Source: Microbacterium sp.
Lineage (GTDB): Bacteria; Actinomycetota; Actinomycetes; Actinomycetales; Microbacteriaceae
Reading direction: 5' to 3'
Length of the DNA: 52,156 bases
Assembly (NCBI GenBank): GCA_031277885.1
Contig: JAITLM010000072.1
Coordinates: 1 to 52,156 of the forward strand
The stretch's first letter is position 1, and each line of letters starts with the position of its first letter. Under the pieces are notes generated by a model that worked only from the letters and a program-made list of their open reading frames with translations, did no database searches and was not told the origin of the DNA. The translations under genes were made by a program, and so were the position numbers. Below are positions 7,654-15,218 of the stretch, in pieces.

Positions 7654-9582
7654 TCAGCCGGAGACCTTGACCCGGATGGTCGAGTTCTTGTCCACGCTGT
7701 CGCCGGCTTTGGGATCCGTCCCCGTCACCTGGAACAGGCTCCAGGCGATCTCCGGCACGCTGGTCTGCGGGTTCAGGCCCGCGTTCGTGAGCGTCTGCAT
7801 GGCCTCGGCGAGGTTCTTGCCGACGACGTCGGGCACCGTGACGGGCTGGGGGCCCTTCGACACGTTCAGCACGATCGTGTCGCCGGGGCGCCAGTTGCCG
7901 CCGCCCTCGCGGTCGCCGATGCCGATCACGCGGCCCTTCGGCACGCTGTCGCTGTAGGACGCGGCGGAGCTGGAGTCGGCATTGAGCTGCACGGCCTTGA
8001 GCTTGCTCGTGGCGTCGTCGACCGTCAGGCCGGTCACGTCCGGCACGGGGCCCAGGGAGACGAGAAGGCGGATCTGGTCGCCCTCGAAGACGGTGCAGCC
8101 CTCACCGCACTCGTAGGTCGCGCCTCCCGCGCGCGGGGTGACCTCGGCATTGATCACGAGACCGTTGTCCGCCCCGGAGAAGAGCGACACGGAGTCCTGC
8201 AGGGTCAGGTGCAAGGGCGCGAGCGTCTGCTTGGCCTGCTGCTCGGTCATCGCGTCGAGCTTGGGGAGGTCGTGCTTGGCGGGTCCCGCCGAGATCAGCA
8301 CGGTGACCTTCGCCTTCTTGTCCACGCGGGTGCCCGAGCCGGGATCCGTGCGGATCGCCTGGCCCAGCGGCACGTTGAGGGAGTTCTCACTGCCCTGAAC
8401 GGGAGTGAGGCCCTCCTTCGTGATCGTGGCCGCGGCGACCTCCCAGGTCTTGCCCGCCACGTCCGGCACGGAGAGCTTCGAGCCGGGGCCCGATCCGAAC
8501 CACCAGCCGGTCCCGCCGGCCAGGACGGCCAGCAGCAGCGCGAGGACGAGCAGCAGCGCCCCGCGGGAGCGCCGGTGCGCGGTGCGGCGGCGCAGCAGCG
8601 TGGCGTTGTCGAGCGGGGCGTCCGCCGCGGGCGCGGGGGCGGTCGAGGTGGGGACGCCGGGCAGCACCAGGGTCTGGTCGCCGGTGTCGCGCATCGGCAC
8701 GACCGTCGTCTTCGCGGTGGTCGGACTGGGCGTGACGCCCAGCTCGCGCTCGATCACGCGCAGGCGCTCGAGCATCTCCTGCGCATCGTCCGGGCGCTCG
8801 TCCGGCGACTTCTCGGTCGCCCACAGCACGAGCTCGTCGAGCTGCTCCGGCACACCGGGGTTCCGCACGCTCGGACGCGGGACCGAGTCGGTCGCGTGCT
8901 GGAACGCGATCTGCATGGGCTGCTCGCCCTTGTACGGCTGCTCGCCGACGAGCATCTCGTAGAGCATGATGCCGAGCGCATAGATGTCGCTGCGGGCGTC
9001 CGCCGTGCCGCGGGTGACGAGCTCGGGGGCGAGATAGGCGATCGTGCCCATCAGCTGGGCGCCGGAGGCGGTGTTCGCCGTGGTCGCGCGGGCCAGCCCG
9101 AAATCGCCGATCTTGATCCGGCCGTCCTCGGCCAGCAGCACGTTCTCGGGCTTGACGTCGCGGTGCACGATGCCGGCGCGGTGCGCGGCGGCGAGCCCCG
9201 AGAGCACCGCATCCATGATCGTGATGGTCTGCGGGACGGTGAGGCGGCGCTGCTCGCGCATGAGCTCGCGCAGCGTGATGCCGGGCAGGTACTCCATCAC
9301 GAGGTAGGCGAGCTCGCCGTCCTGACCCTGGTCGAAGACGTTGACGACGTGCGGGTCGGCGAGGCGGGCGGCCGCGCGGGCCTCCTGGATGAAGCGGCTC
9401 TGGAACACCGAGTCGTCGCTGAGGTGGCCGTGCATGACCTTGAGCGCGATGCGGCGCTCGAGGCGAAGATCCGTGGCGACGTACACCGTCGCCATGCCCC
9501 CACGGGCGATCCGCGCACGGACGCGGTAGCGACCGTCGACGAGCCGCCCGATGAGGGGGTCGGCTTGTTGGCTGGTCGTCAC
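7654..9582 (-). CDS. pknL: Ser/Thr protein kinase with four PASTA domains
   Basis: A 642-residue membrane receptor kinase. The cytoplasmic kinase (about 1-280) has the Gly-rich loop ARGGMATVY, K48 (ALK), HRDVKPEN (140-147) and DFG (160-162). A Thr/Pro-rich linker leads to one membrane helix (341-363). Four extracellular PASTA domains follow (about 371-433, 434-511, 512-577, 578-642), a module known to bind peptidoglycan precursors. PASTA 2 carries an insert with a Cys pair (C492, C496). The symbol rests on position: in mycobacteria and corynebacteria PknL lies between aroG and the Rv2175c gene. Mycobacterial PknL lacks PASTA domains, so a PknB-like role is possible. The GTG start has TAGACT six bases upstream. 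Confidence 0.92.
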   Translation of the reverse strand: MTTSQQADPLIGRLVDGRYRVRARIARGGMATVYVATDLRLERRIALKVMHGHLSDDSVFQSRFIQEARAAARLADPHVVNVFDQGQDGELAYLVMEYLPGITLRELMREQRRLTVPQTITIMDAVLSGLAAAHRAGIVHRDVKPENVLLAEDGRIKIGDFGLARATTANTASGAQLMGTIAYLAPELVTRGTADARSDIYALGIMLYEMLVGEQPYKGEQPMQIAFQHATDSVPRPSVRNPGVPEQLDELVLWATEKSPDERPDDAQEMLERLRVIERELGVTPSPTTAKTTVVPMRDTGDQTLVLPGVPTSTAPAPAADAPLDNATLLRRRTAHRRSRGALLLVLALLLAVLAGGTGWWFGSGPGSKLSVPDVAGKTWEVAAATITKEGLTPVQGSENSLNVPLGQAIRTDPGSGTRVDKKAKVTVLISAGPAKHDLPKLDAMTEQQAKQTLAPLHLTLQDSVSLFSGADNGLVINAEVTPRAGGATYECGEGCTVFEGDQIRLLVSLGPVPDVTGLTVDDATSKLKAVQLNADSSSAASYSDSVPKGRVIGIGDREGGGNWRPGDTIVLNVSKGPQPVTVPDVVGKNLAEAMQTLTNAGLNPQTSVPEIAWSLFQVTGTDPKAGDSVDKNSTIRVKVSG

Positions 9583-9588
9583 GGCAAG

Positions 9589-9594
9589 AGTCTA
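9589..9594 (-). promoter_or_regulatory. -10 hexamer TAGACT, leaderless pknL promoter
   Basis: On the minus strand TAGACT is followed by CTTGCC and then the GTG of the kinase. The six-base spacing places the predicted start point on the initiation codon. Confidence 0.65.
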
Positions 9595-9673
9595 TGGAGA
9601 ACTCGCTGAGAGCCCGGGGAACGGCTCGCGTGCGGGCGCTTTTCCGTTCTCGGGGAGCGGATCCCGCGACGGT

Positions 9674-10702
9674 TCAGCCGAGCGCCGCGAGCCAGCCGTC
9701 CGCCTGCGGCTCCCACAGTCCGTAACGGGCGGGGAAGGCGGAGATCTGCACGTCCTGCGCGGCCTCGCTGAAGCCGAGGTTCTCCCAGCCGGGGATGTCC
9801 AGCAGGCCGTTGGTGTGCGGCGTGCCCAGGTAGAAGGCCCTGATCGCGTAGTCGGCGTCCGCGATCTGCTCCGGCGTGCCCCAGCCCGTGCTGGGGCGCT
9901 GCTGGAACAGGCCGATCGAGTCGCGGTCGCCGGACGGGGTGTTCACGAGGCCGGACTCGACCATCGCGGTGGCCAGGGCGATCGCGATGCCGCGGTCGCT
10001 CACACCCAGCTCCCGGCCGACGCGGATGATGTGCTGTGCGTTCGCGGTCTGCACCTCGCTCAGGACGACCTGCGGTGCCGTGTACGTGTCGGGTGCGGGC
10101 TGCGGCGCGGCGTCGACGGCAGCCGGAGCGGGCGCGGGGGCCGGAGCCGGCGCGGGTGCGGAGAACCGGAGCGTCTGGCCGGGGTAGATGATCGAGTCGG
10201 GGGAGAGCCCGTTCGCCGCGTAGAGCTCTGCGAGCGTGATCCCGTGCTCGTGCGCGATCGACCACAGCGTGTCGCCCGCGACCACGGCGTAGCCGGGAGC
10301 GGCGGCGTCGGTCGCCGCGGCGGGGGCCGGGGCCTCCGCGGGCACCGCGGCGGGAGCGGCGGACCCGCCGAGGGCGAGCACCTGGCCGGGATAGATGATC
10401 GAGTCGGATCCGAGTCCGTTCGCGGCGTACAGCGCGGCGACGCTGGTCCCGTGGGCGCGCGCGATGTCCCAGAGCGTGTCGCCGTCCTGCACGGTGTAGG
10501 TCGTCGGCGGTGCGGTCTCGGTCGGCACGCTCCTGGCGGACAGCGCGGCCGCGATCGCACCGGTCGGGAGCGCGGTCAGCGGGGTGCGCACGGGGGTGTG
10601 CGCCTGCGCGGGCGCCGCCGCGAGCGCGGTCGCCACCGTGGTCAGCAGCACGGTCGGCACCGCGAGGCAGAGCGCGCGGCGCGGACGGGTCGTGGTCGTC
10701 AT
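9674..10702 (-). CDS. Secreted LysM protein with C-terminal lysozyme-like domain
   Basis: A 342-residue exported protein. Residues 1 to about 34 form a signal peptide ending APAQA. Two LysM domains (YTVQDGDTLWDIA and YAVVAGDTLWSIA, both ending IIYPGQ) bind peptidoglycan and are separated by Ala/Pro-rich linkers. The C-terminal 120 residues include ALATAMVESGL and DSIGLFQQRP, typical of transglycosylase/lysozyme-like folds, with Glu in AMVESG as the candidate catalytic acid. It probably cleaves or remodels wall glycan. GGGGGATCC precedes the ATG. It lies 91 bases upstream of the kinase on the same strand, so the two could be co-regulated, although the kinase has its own -10. Other domain names in this fold class cannot be excluded. 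Confidence 0.85.
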   Translation of the reverse strand: MTTTTRPRRALCLAVPTVLLTTVATALAAAPAQAHTPVRTPLTALPTGAIAAALSARSVPTETAPPTTYTVQDGDTLWDIARAHGTSVAALYAANGLGSDSIIYPGQVLALGGSAAPAAVPAEAPAPAAATDAAAPGYAVVAGDTLWSIAHEHGITLAELYAANGLSPDSIIYPGQTLRFSAPAPAPAPAPAPAAVDAAPQPAPDTYTAPQVVLSEVQTANAQHIIRVGRELGVSDRGIAIALATAMVESGLVNTPSGDRDSIGLFQQRPSTGWGTPEQIADADYAIRAFYLGTPHTNGLLDIPGWENLGFSEAAQDVQISAFPARYGLWEPQADGWLAALG

Positions 10703-10874
10703 GGATCCCCCGATTCTGACGTCTGACGCCGCGCGCGTCCTTGCGCGTACGGCCCTACGACGCTGTCACGGATGTGTACTCAAGTCAACTGAAGTGATGA
10801 ATGTGAAAGATGCGATCAAGGGCGGAGATGCGCATGTGATCGCCGGTCGCGCCAGGGGATGAGAACATTGCTGA

Positions 10875-11225
10875 GTGTCTGAAACGGAAACGACGGCCCC
10901 GACGGCCGAATGGCTGACCCTCCCCGAGCTCGTCGAGATCCTGGGCGAGACGCTCGGACGCGTGCGCCGGCTGCTCGACGAGCAGTACCTCGTGGGGTCG
11001 CGCCGCAACGGGCCGCTCGCCGTCCCCGCGGTCTTCCTCAAGGACGGTCAGCCGCTCGCATCCCTGCGCGGCACGATCATCGTGCTCAAGGACGCCGGGT
11101 TCAGCGACGACGAGGCCATCGACTGGCTGCTCGCCGAGGAGGAGTCGATGGGCCGCGCGCCGATCGCCGCCCTGCGCGAGGGTCACAAGAGCGAGGTGCG
11201 CCGGGTCGCCAGAACCCTGGCCTGA
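10875..11225 (+). CDS. Rv2175c-type DNA-binding protein
   Basis: A 116-residue protein matching the actinobacterial Rv2175c family, with a winged-helix N-terminal part (WLTLPELVEILGETLGRVRRLLDEQYLV) and a conserved C-terminal helical part (DDEAIDWLLAEE). In M. tuberculosis the homologue binds DNA and is phosphorylated by PknL on an N-terminal Thr. Here the N-terminus (ETETTAPTAEW) also offers Thr residues, and the gene is divergent from the kinase/LysM pair, so the same regulation is plausible but inferred. The GTG start has a degenerate -10 (GAACAT, 10863-10868) six bases upstream and no ribosome site. Its stop is only 7 bases from the stop of the convergent prenyl synthetase gene. Confidence 0.8.
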   Translation: MSETETTAPTAEWLTLPELVEILGETLGRVRRLLDEQYLVGSRRNGPLAVPAVFLKDGQPLASLRGTIIVLKDAGFSDDEAIDWLLAEEESMGRAPIAALREGHKSEVRRVARTLA

Positions 11226-11232
11226 TCCGACC

Positions 11233-12318
11233 TCAGGCGGTGCGCTGCGTCGCGTCGCGCGCGAGCCCGCGCAGCAGGTCGAGTGCGGCGGCGTCCAGCG
11301 GGGCGCCCTGCAGCGCCGCTTCGCCCGACTCCGCGTACTCCGTGATCAGCTGCTCCATGCGGGTCAGCGCGCCGGACTCCACGATGATCTCCTGCAGGCT
11401 CGCGATCTGATCCGCCGTGAGATGCGGGTCGCCGAGCAGCTCGTCGACGATGCGGCGCCCCTGCGGGGCCAGCGCCTGGCGCGTCCAGGCGATCAGCAGT
11501 GTGCGCTTGCCCTCTCGCAGGTCGTCGCCGGCGGGCTTGCCCGTGACCTTCTCGTCGCCGAACACGCCGAGCACGTCGTCGCGCAGCTGGAACGCCATTC
11601 CGAGCGGGTGGCCGAAAGCGCGCAGCGCCGCCTGCTGCGTCCCATCGGCGCCGGCGATCGCCGCCCCGATCAGCAGCGGCTGTTCGACGCTGTACCGTGC
11701 GGCCTTGAGCGAGACGACGCGCAGGGCGCGCTCCGCATGGCCGTCATCGACGTTCACGCTCCACGCCGACTCCTCGGCGATGTCCAGGAACTGGCCGATC
11801 GTGACGTCGCGGCGCATCCTGGCGTACTCCGCGCGCACGGCGTCGGCGTGCGGGCTCGCCGCGATGCCCGCTTCGAGCAGGTCGTCGCTCCAGGCGACCA
11901 GCAGGTCGCCGAGCAGCACGGCGGCGGCACGGCCGAAGTCCACGGCGCTCCCGCTCCAGCCCTGTCCGACGTGCGCCGCCTCGAGAGCGCGATGCGCGGA
12001 GGGCCTGCCGCGACGGGTGTCCGAATTGTCGATCAGATCGTCGTGCACGAGGGCGGCGGACTGGAACACCTCGAGCGCGGCGCAGGCGTCCCAGAGGGCG
12101 GTCGGCTCGACGTCGATCTCGTCGATTCCCGCGACCGAAGCCCAGCCCGCATGACAGAACCGGGCGCGCAGCCGCTTGCCCCCGCGGAGGGTGGCCTCGG
12201 CGGATGAGACGAAGGCGGAGGCATCGGGTCCGTACGTCGCGGTCTCCTCTCTCATCCGGGCGACGAAGGCGTCGAGGCGGGCGGAGACCTGGTCGATCAC
12301 AGCGGAGGAGGATGCCAC
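11233..12318 (-). CDS. Polyprenyl (geranylgeranyl-type) diphosphate synthase
   Basis: A 361-residue all-helical trans-prenyltransferase that chains isopentenyl diphosphate units. GGKRLR (46-51), the first Asp-rich motif HDDLID (D93, D94, D97) and the second motif LRDDVLGVFGD (D247, D248) are intact, as is GDDLREGKRT. The position matches idsA2 (Rv2173) of mycobacteria. The product length cannot be told safely. The short side chains before the first Asp motif suggest a geranylgeranyl or longer product, possibly for menaquinone, carotenoid or lipid carriers. The GTG start lies six bases after a TAGGCT element, suggesting leaderless translation. Confidence 0.9.
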   Translation of the reverse strand: MASSSAVIDQVSARLDAFVARMREETATYGPDASAFVSSAEATLRGGKRLRARFCHAGWASVAGIDEIDVEPTALWDACAALEVFQSAALVHDDLIDNSDTRRGRPSAHRALEAAHVGQGWSGSAVDFGRAAAVLLGDLLVAWSDDLLEAGIAASPHADAVRAEYARMRRDVTIGQFLDIAEESAWSVNVDDGHAERALRVVSLKAARYSVEQPLLIGAAIAGADGTQQAALRAFGHPLGMAFQLRDDVLGVFGDEKVTGKPAGDDLREGKRTLLIAWTRQALAPQGRRIVDELLGDPHLTADQIASLQEIIVESGALTRMEQLITEYAESGEAALQGAPLDAAALDLLRGLARDATQRTA

Positions 12319-12324
12319 CGGATC

Positions 12325-12330
12325 AGCCTA
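12325..12330 (-). promoter_or_regulatory. -10 hexamer TAGGCT, leaderless prenyl synthase promoter
   Basis: On the minus strand TAGGCT, then GATCCG, then the GTG start codon. There is no ribosome site. Confidence 0.65.
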
Positions 12331-12422
12331 CCCAGCACGGTCAGGACCCGGTCGCCGGCGCGTTCTGCAAGGTGATGCCCAACTCCCAGCCGAATCCCTA
12401 CCCTGGTGCATCCCGGCACGCG

Positions 12423-12428
12423 TAGACT
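12423..12428 (+). promoter_or_regulatory. -10 hexamer TAGACT for the DUF3040 gene
   Basis: TAGACT lies 28 bases before the ATG at 12457. Unlike the leaderless cases, a strong ribosome site (CGAGGGGGACG) fills the short leader. Confidence 0.55.
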
Positions 12429-12456
12429 GTCGGGAAGACCACCCGAGGGGGACGAA

Positions 12457-12828
12457 ATGCCACTCTCCGAACAGGAGCAGCGTCTGCTCGACGAGATGGA
12501 ACGCCATCTCATGCAGAACGACGCCGACGTCGTTTCCGCGCACGCGGGAGACCGCGCGCTCAGCTATCGCAATCTCATCTACGGAGCCGTGCTGCTGCTG
12601 GCCGGCGTCGGCGGCCTGATCGTGGGCGTCGTGGTCGGCAACATCGGCGGGATCATCATCGGCGTCATCGCGTTCGCCGCTATGCTCGGCGGGCTCATGC
12701 TGGCACTGACCCCGGTGCACCAGACCGGTGGACGCGACGGGGGATCCGCCACGAAGACGAAAGAGCCCTCTCCGTCGTTCATGGATCGCATGAACGATCG
12801 GTGGGATCGCCGCCACGAGGAGCGCTGA
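12457..12828 (+). CDS. DUF3040 family membrane protein
   Basis: A 123-residue protein opening with MPLSEQEQRLLDEMERHL, the hallmark of DUF3040, followed by two adjacent membrane helices (about 48-90, Leu/Gly/Ile/Val-rich) and a basic C-terminal tail ending in Arg-rich sequence. In mycobacteria a homologue also sits just upstream of mraZ. Its function is unknown. The position suggests an envelope or division role, but that is inference. The start is set by the GAGGGGGAC site. A strong hairpin follows the stop. Confidence 0.85.
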   Translation: MPLSEQEQRLLDEMERHLMQNDADVVSAHAGDRALSYRNLIYGAVLLLAGVGGLIVGVVVGNIGGIIIGVIAFAAMLGGLMLALTPVHQTGGRDGGSATKTKEPSPSFMDRMNDRWDRRHEER

Positions 12829-12848
12829 CCTCCTCGCTCAGACCTGCT

Positions 12849-12880
12849 GAGGGCCCGGACGCTACGGCGTCCGGGCCCTC
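12849..12880 (+). terminator. Terminator after the DUF3040 gene
   Basis: Perfect 14-base arms GAGGGCCCGGACGC / GCGTCCGGGCCCTC around a TACG loop, 21 bases after the stop codon. Confidence 0.85.
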
Positions 12881-12935
12881 CGTCGTTCCCCGGGGCCCGC
12901 CCCCCCCCGGTTCCTCCCTTTCTCCCCACAGATCC

Positions 12936-12950
12936 CTCCACTCCACTCCA
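12936..12950 (-). repeat. Three contiguous TGGAG units on the minus strand
   Basis: CTCCACTCCACTCCA on the plus strand is three TGGAG units head to tail on the minus strand (5-base period), about 90 bases upstream of the sense-strand MraZ boxes. They match the box sequence but lack the 10-base helical spacing, so binding is uncertain. Confidence 0.4.
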
Positions 12951-12953
12951 CAG

Positions 12954-12987
12954 GCCCCTGTTCCGCGTGATTCCGCGGAACAGGGGC
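12954..12987 (+). terminator. Second hairpin upstream of mraZ
   Basis: Arms GCCCCTGTTCCGCG and CGCGGAACAGGGGC pair perfectly over 14 bases with a six-base loop and are followed by TTT. It probably insulates the mraZ promoter from upstream transcription. Between 12881 and 13037 I see no gene, only this hairpin, a run of nine C residues near 12900 and the TGGAG triplet above. Confidence 0.7.
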
Positions 12988-13037
12988 TTTCGTCATGCCC
13001 GACTCCCCGCTGCTGCGGACACGAATAGGTATCGAAA

Positions 13038-13062
13038 TGGAGGGATGTGGAGTAAAGTGGAG
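13038..13062 (+). promoter_or_regulatory. MraZ operator: three TGGAG boxes and -10 TAAAGT
   Basis: TGGAG occurs at 13038, 13048 and 13058, each separated by five bases. This is the spacing known for MraZ boxes (TGGGN direct repeats in other bacteria). TAAAGT at 13053-13058 fits a -10 and overlaps the third box, so bound MraZ would cover the promoter and repress its own operon. The predicted leader to the ATG at 13091 is about 26 bases and contains AAAGGGGGA. Confidence 0.75.
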
Positions 13063-13090
13063 GAAACGGCGGCGAAAGGGGGATAGGCGC

Positions 13091-13522
13091 ATGTTGCTCG
13101 GCACGCATTCCCCCAAGCTCGACGACAAGGGCCGTGTCATCCTCCCCGCCAAGTTCCGCGAAGACCTCGCCGGCGGCATCGTCGTCACCCGAGGTCAGGA
13201 CCGCTGCCTCTACGTGTTCAGCACGGCAGAGTTCGAGAGCGTGCACGAGCGCATCCGCCAGGCGCCGCTCGCGAACAAGGAGGCGCGCGCGTTCCTGCGC
13301 ATGTTCCTCTCCGGGGCGAGCGCCGAGATGCCGGACAGCCAGAACCGCATCACGATCCCCGCCCACCTGCGCGCATACGCCGGCCTGGGCAAAGAACTCA
13401 TCGTCACCGGTGTCGGCGCGCACGCCGAGATCTGGGACGCGGCGGCGTGGAACGCGTACGCCGAAGGACACGAAGACGCCTTCGCCGAACTCGAGGAGGA
13501 GGTGATCCCCGGCCTGTTCTGA
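13091..13522 (+). CDS. mraZ: Transcriptional regulator MraZ
   Basis: A 143-residue protein of the usual length with two tandem SpoVT/AbrB-like half-domains. Each carries the D-x-K/Q-x-R-I-x-(L/I)-P signature: [14 protein letters not shown] near residue 10 and [14 protein letters not shown] near residue 80. Known MraZ proteins form ring-shaped oligomers that bind direct repeats upstream of their own gene and repress the dcw cluster. Three matching boxes are visible just upstream. It is the first gene of the cluster, followed after 109 bases by rsmH. That gap contains imperfect GC-rich hairpins (around 13554-13580) that might reduce read-through. Confidence 0.96.
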   Translation: MLLGTHSPKLDDKGRVILPAKFREDLAGGIVVTRGQDRCLYVFSTAEFESVHERIRQAPLANKEARAFLRMFLSGASAEMPDSQNRITIPAHLRAYAGLGKELIVTGVGAHAEIWDAAAWNAYAEGHEDAFAELEEEVIPGLF

Positions 13523-13631
13523 ACGGGCCCCTGGCTGTGACTCCCAGCCGCTCCCGCCCCGGCGCACCTTCCCCGGTGCCGGGTCGAGCGGATGGGGATC
13601 AGGGCCAGGGACCGGAGGGCCGAAGGAAATC

Positions 13632-14585
13632 ATGGACATCCGTCGCATACACACCCCCGTGATGCTCGAGCGCTGCGTCGAGCTGCTGGCACCCGCCCTG
13701 CAGCACGACGGGGCGATCCTCGTGGACGCCACGCTCGGTATGGGCGGGCACTCCGAGGCCTTCCTCGAGCGCCTGCCGCACATCCGCCTGGTCGGTCTCG
13801 ACCGCGACACCGACGCCCTGCGGATCGCGGGGGAGCGGCTCGCCCGCTTCGGCGATCGCGTCACGCTGGTGCACACCGTCTACGACGCGATCGGCACCCA
13901 CGCCGAGGGCGCGTCCGGAATACTCTTCGATCTCGGCGTCTCGTCGCTGCAGCTCGACGAGGCCGAGCGCGGCTTCGCGTACGCCAAGGATGCGCCGCTG
14001 GACATGCGGATGGACCAGTCGAGCGGTGTCACCGCCGCCGAGGTGCTCGCCACCTACAGCGAGGGCCAGCTGCGCCGCATCTTCGAGCGCTACGGCGAGG
14101 AGAAGCTGGCCGGACGCTATGCGCGAGCGATCGTCGCGGCCCGTCAGTCCGCTCCGCTGGAGCGTTCGGGACGCCTCGTCGAGGTGCTGCAGGAGGCGAC
14201 CCCCGCCGCGGTGGCGCGCGCGGGGCACCCCGCCAAGCGCGTCTTCCAGGCGCTGCGGATCGAGGTCAACCGCGAGCTCAACGTGCTGGCGGACGCGATC
14301 CCTGCCGCGATGGACGCCCTCGTCCTAGGCGGGCGCATCGTGGTCATGTCCTACCAGTCCCTGGAGGACCGGCTCGTCAAGCAGGCCTTCGCCGCGGCCT
14401 CCGCGTCGACGGCGCCCGCGGGGCTGCCCGTCGAACTGCCGGAGCACGCGCCGCGGTTCAAGACGCTCACCAAGGGCGCGGAGCTCGCCGACGAGGAAGA
14501 GCGCGCGGCGAACCCCCGTGCCATCCCGGTGCGCCTGCGCGCCGCGGAACGTGTGCGTGACGATCAGAGGAGCGCCGCGCGATGA
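13632..14585 (+). CDS. rsmH: 16S rRNA m4C1402 methyltransferase RsmH
   Basis: A 317-residue S-adenosylmethionine-dependent methyltransferase (formerly MraW) that methylates N4 of C1402 in 16S rRNA. The opening [13 protein letters not shown], the SAM-binding [10 protein letters not shown] block, GLDRD, the [17 protein letters not shown] signature and the C-terminal [13 protein letters not shown] motif are all present. Length is typical. GAAGGAAAT precedes the ATG. The stop codon overlaps the ftsL start (ATGA), coupling the two. In nearly all bacteria it is the second gene of the dcw cluster. Confidence 0.97.
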   Translation: MDIRRIHTPVMLERCVELLAPALQHDGAILVDATLGMGGHSEAFLERLPHIRLVGLDRDTDALRIAGERLARFGDRVTLVHTVYDAIGTHAEGASGILFDLGVSSLQLDEAERGFAYAKDAPLDMRMDQSSGVTAAEVLATYSEGQLRRIFERYGEEKLAGRYARAIVAARQSAPLERSGRLVEVLQEATPAAVARAGHPAKRVFQALRIEVNRELNVLADAIPAAMDALVLGGRIVVMSYQSLEDRLVKQAFAAASASTAPAGLPVELPEHAPRFKTLTKGAELADEEERAANPRAIPVRLRAAERVRDDQRSAAR

Positions 14586-15157
14586 GCCTGGCCGAGAACG
14601 CCCTGCTGCAACCCGAGTTCGATGAGCCGGAGCGCTCCCGCCATCTCCGCGCGGTCGAACGCCCCGCCCGCCGTCGTCGTCCGCGGCTGGCGTACGCCAT
14701 CGTCGCCCTCGCCGGGGCCGCCGTCATCGCCGGAGCGCAGATCGCGCTCACGCTCGCGACCACCCAGGACTCGTTCGTGGTCGCGAAGCTGAGCCAGCAG
14801 AACAAGCAACTGACCTGGCAGGCGCAGGCCGCCGCCCAGGACCTCGACGGGGTCAGCTCGCCGCAGTCGCTCGCCGCGGAGGCCGCCAAGCTCGGACTCG
14901 TGGTGGGCGGCAGCGCCAACTATCTGCGCCTCAGCGACGGCAGCGTGATCGGCGCCGCCGGACCTGCGGCCTGGGCGTCCACGGTCAACCCCACGGGCGC
15001 GAACGGCGTTCCGAACGCGCTGGTCCGCGACACGCCGCCGCCCGCCGAGAGCAACCCCGGGGGAGCGGGCGTACAACCGAAGACACAGGAGACGCAGCCG
15101 GTGCAGCCGGCGGCGCCGCCCACGGCCGAGGGACTGCCGACGCCGACCATCCGCTGA
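14582..15157 (+). CDS. ftsL: FtsL-like division protein
   Basis: A 191-residue bitopic membrane protein. A basic cytoplasmic segment ([12 protein letters not shown]) precedes a single helix (about 35-58), then a short heptad-like stretch ([26 protein letters not shown]) of the DivIC/FtsL type and a Pro-rich, disordered extracellular tail of about 80 residues. Position between rsmH and ftsI is the main evidence, as FtsL sequences are poorly conserved. It is expected to bridge FtsQ/DivIC and the FtsW-FtsI synthase at the septum. The tail is longer than in most FtsL proteins. Confidence 0.8.
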   Translation: MSLAENALLQPEFDEPERSRHLRAVERPARRRRPRLAYAIVALAGAAVIAGAQIALTLATTQDSFVVAKLSQQNKQLTWQAQAAAQDLDGVSSPQSLAAEAAKLGLVVGGSANYLRLSDGSVIGAAGPAAWASTVNPTGANGVPNALVRDTPPPAESNPGGAGVQPKTQETQPVQPAAPPTAEGLPTPTIR

Positions 15158-15218
15158 CCACGGACCGCACGCACCCGCACGAGACGATGACAGACCGCGA
15201 GCCCCGGACGGAGATCCG

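Noticed and set aside
12900..12908. A run of nine C residues, considered as a phase-variable tract
   Set aside because: It lies between a terminator and the mraZ region, outside any reading frame and not between promoter elements, so length changes would have no evident effect.
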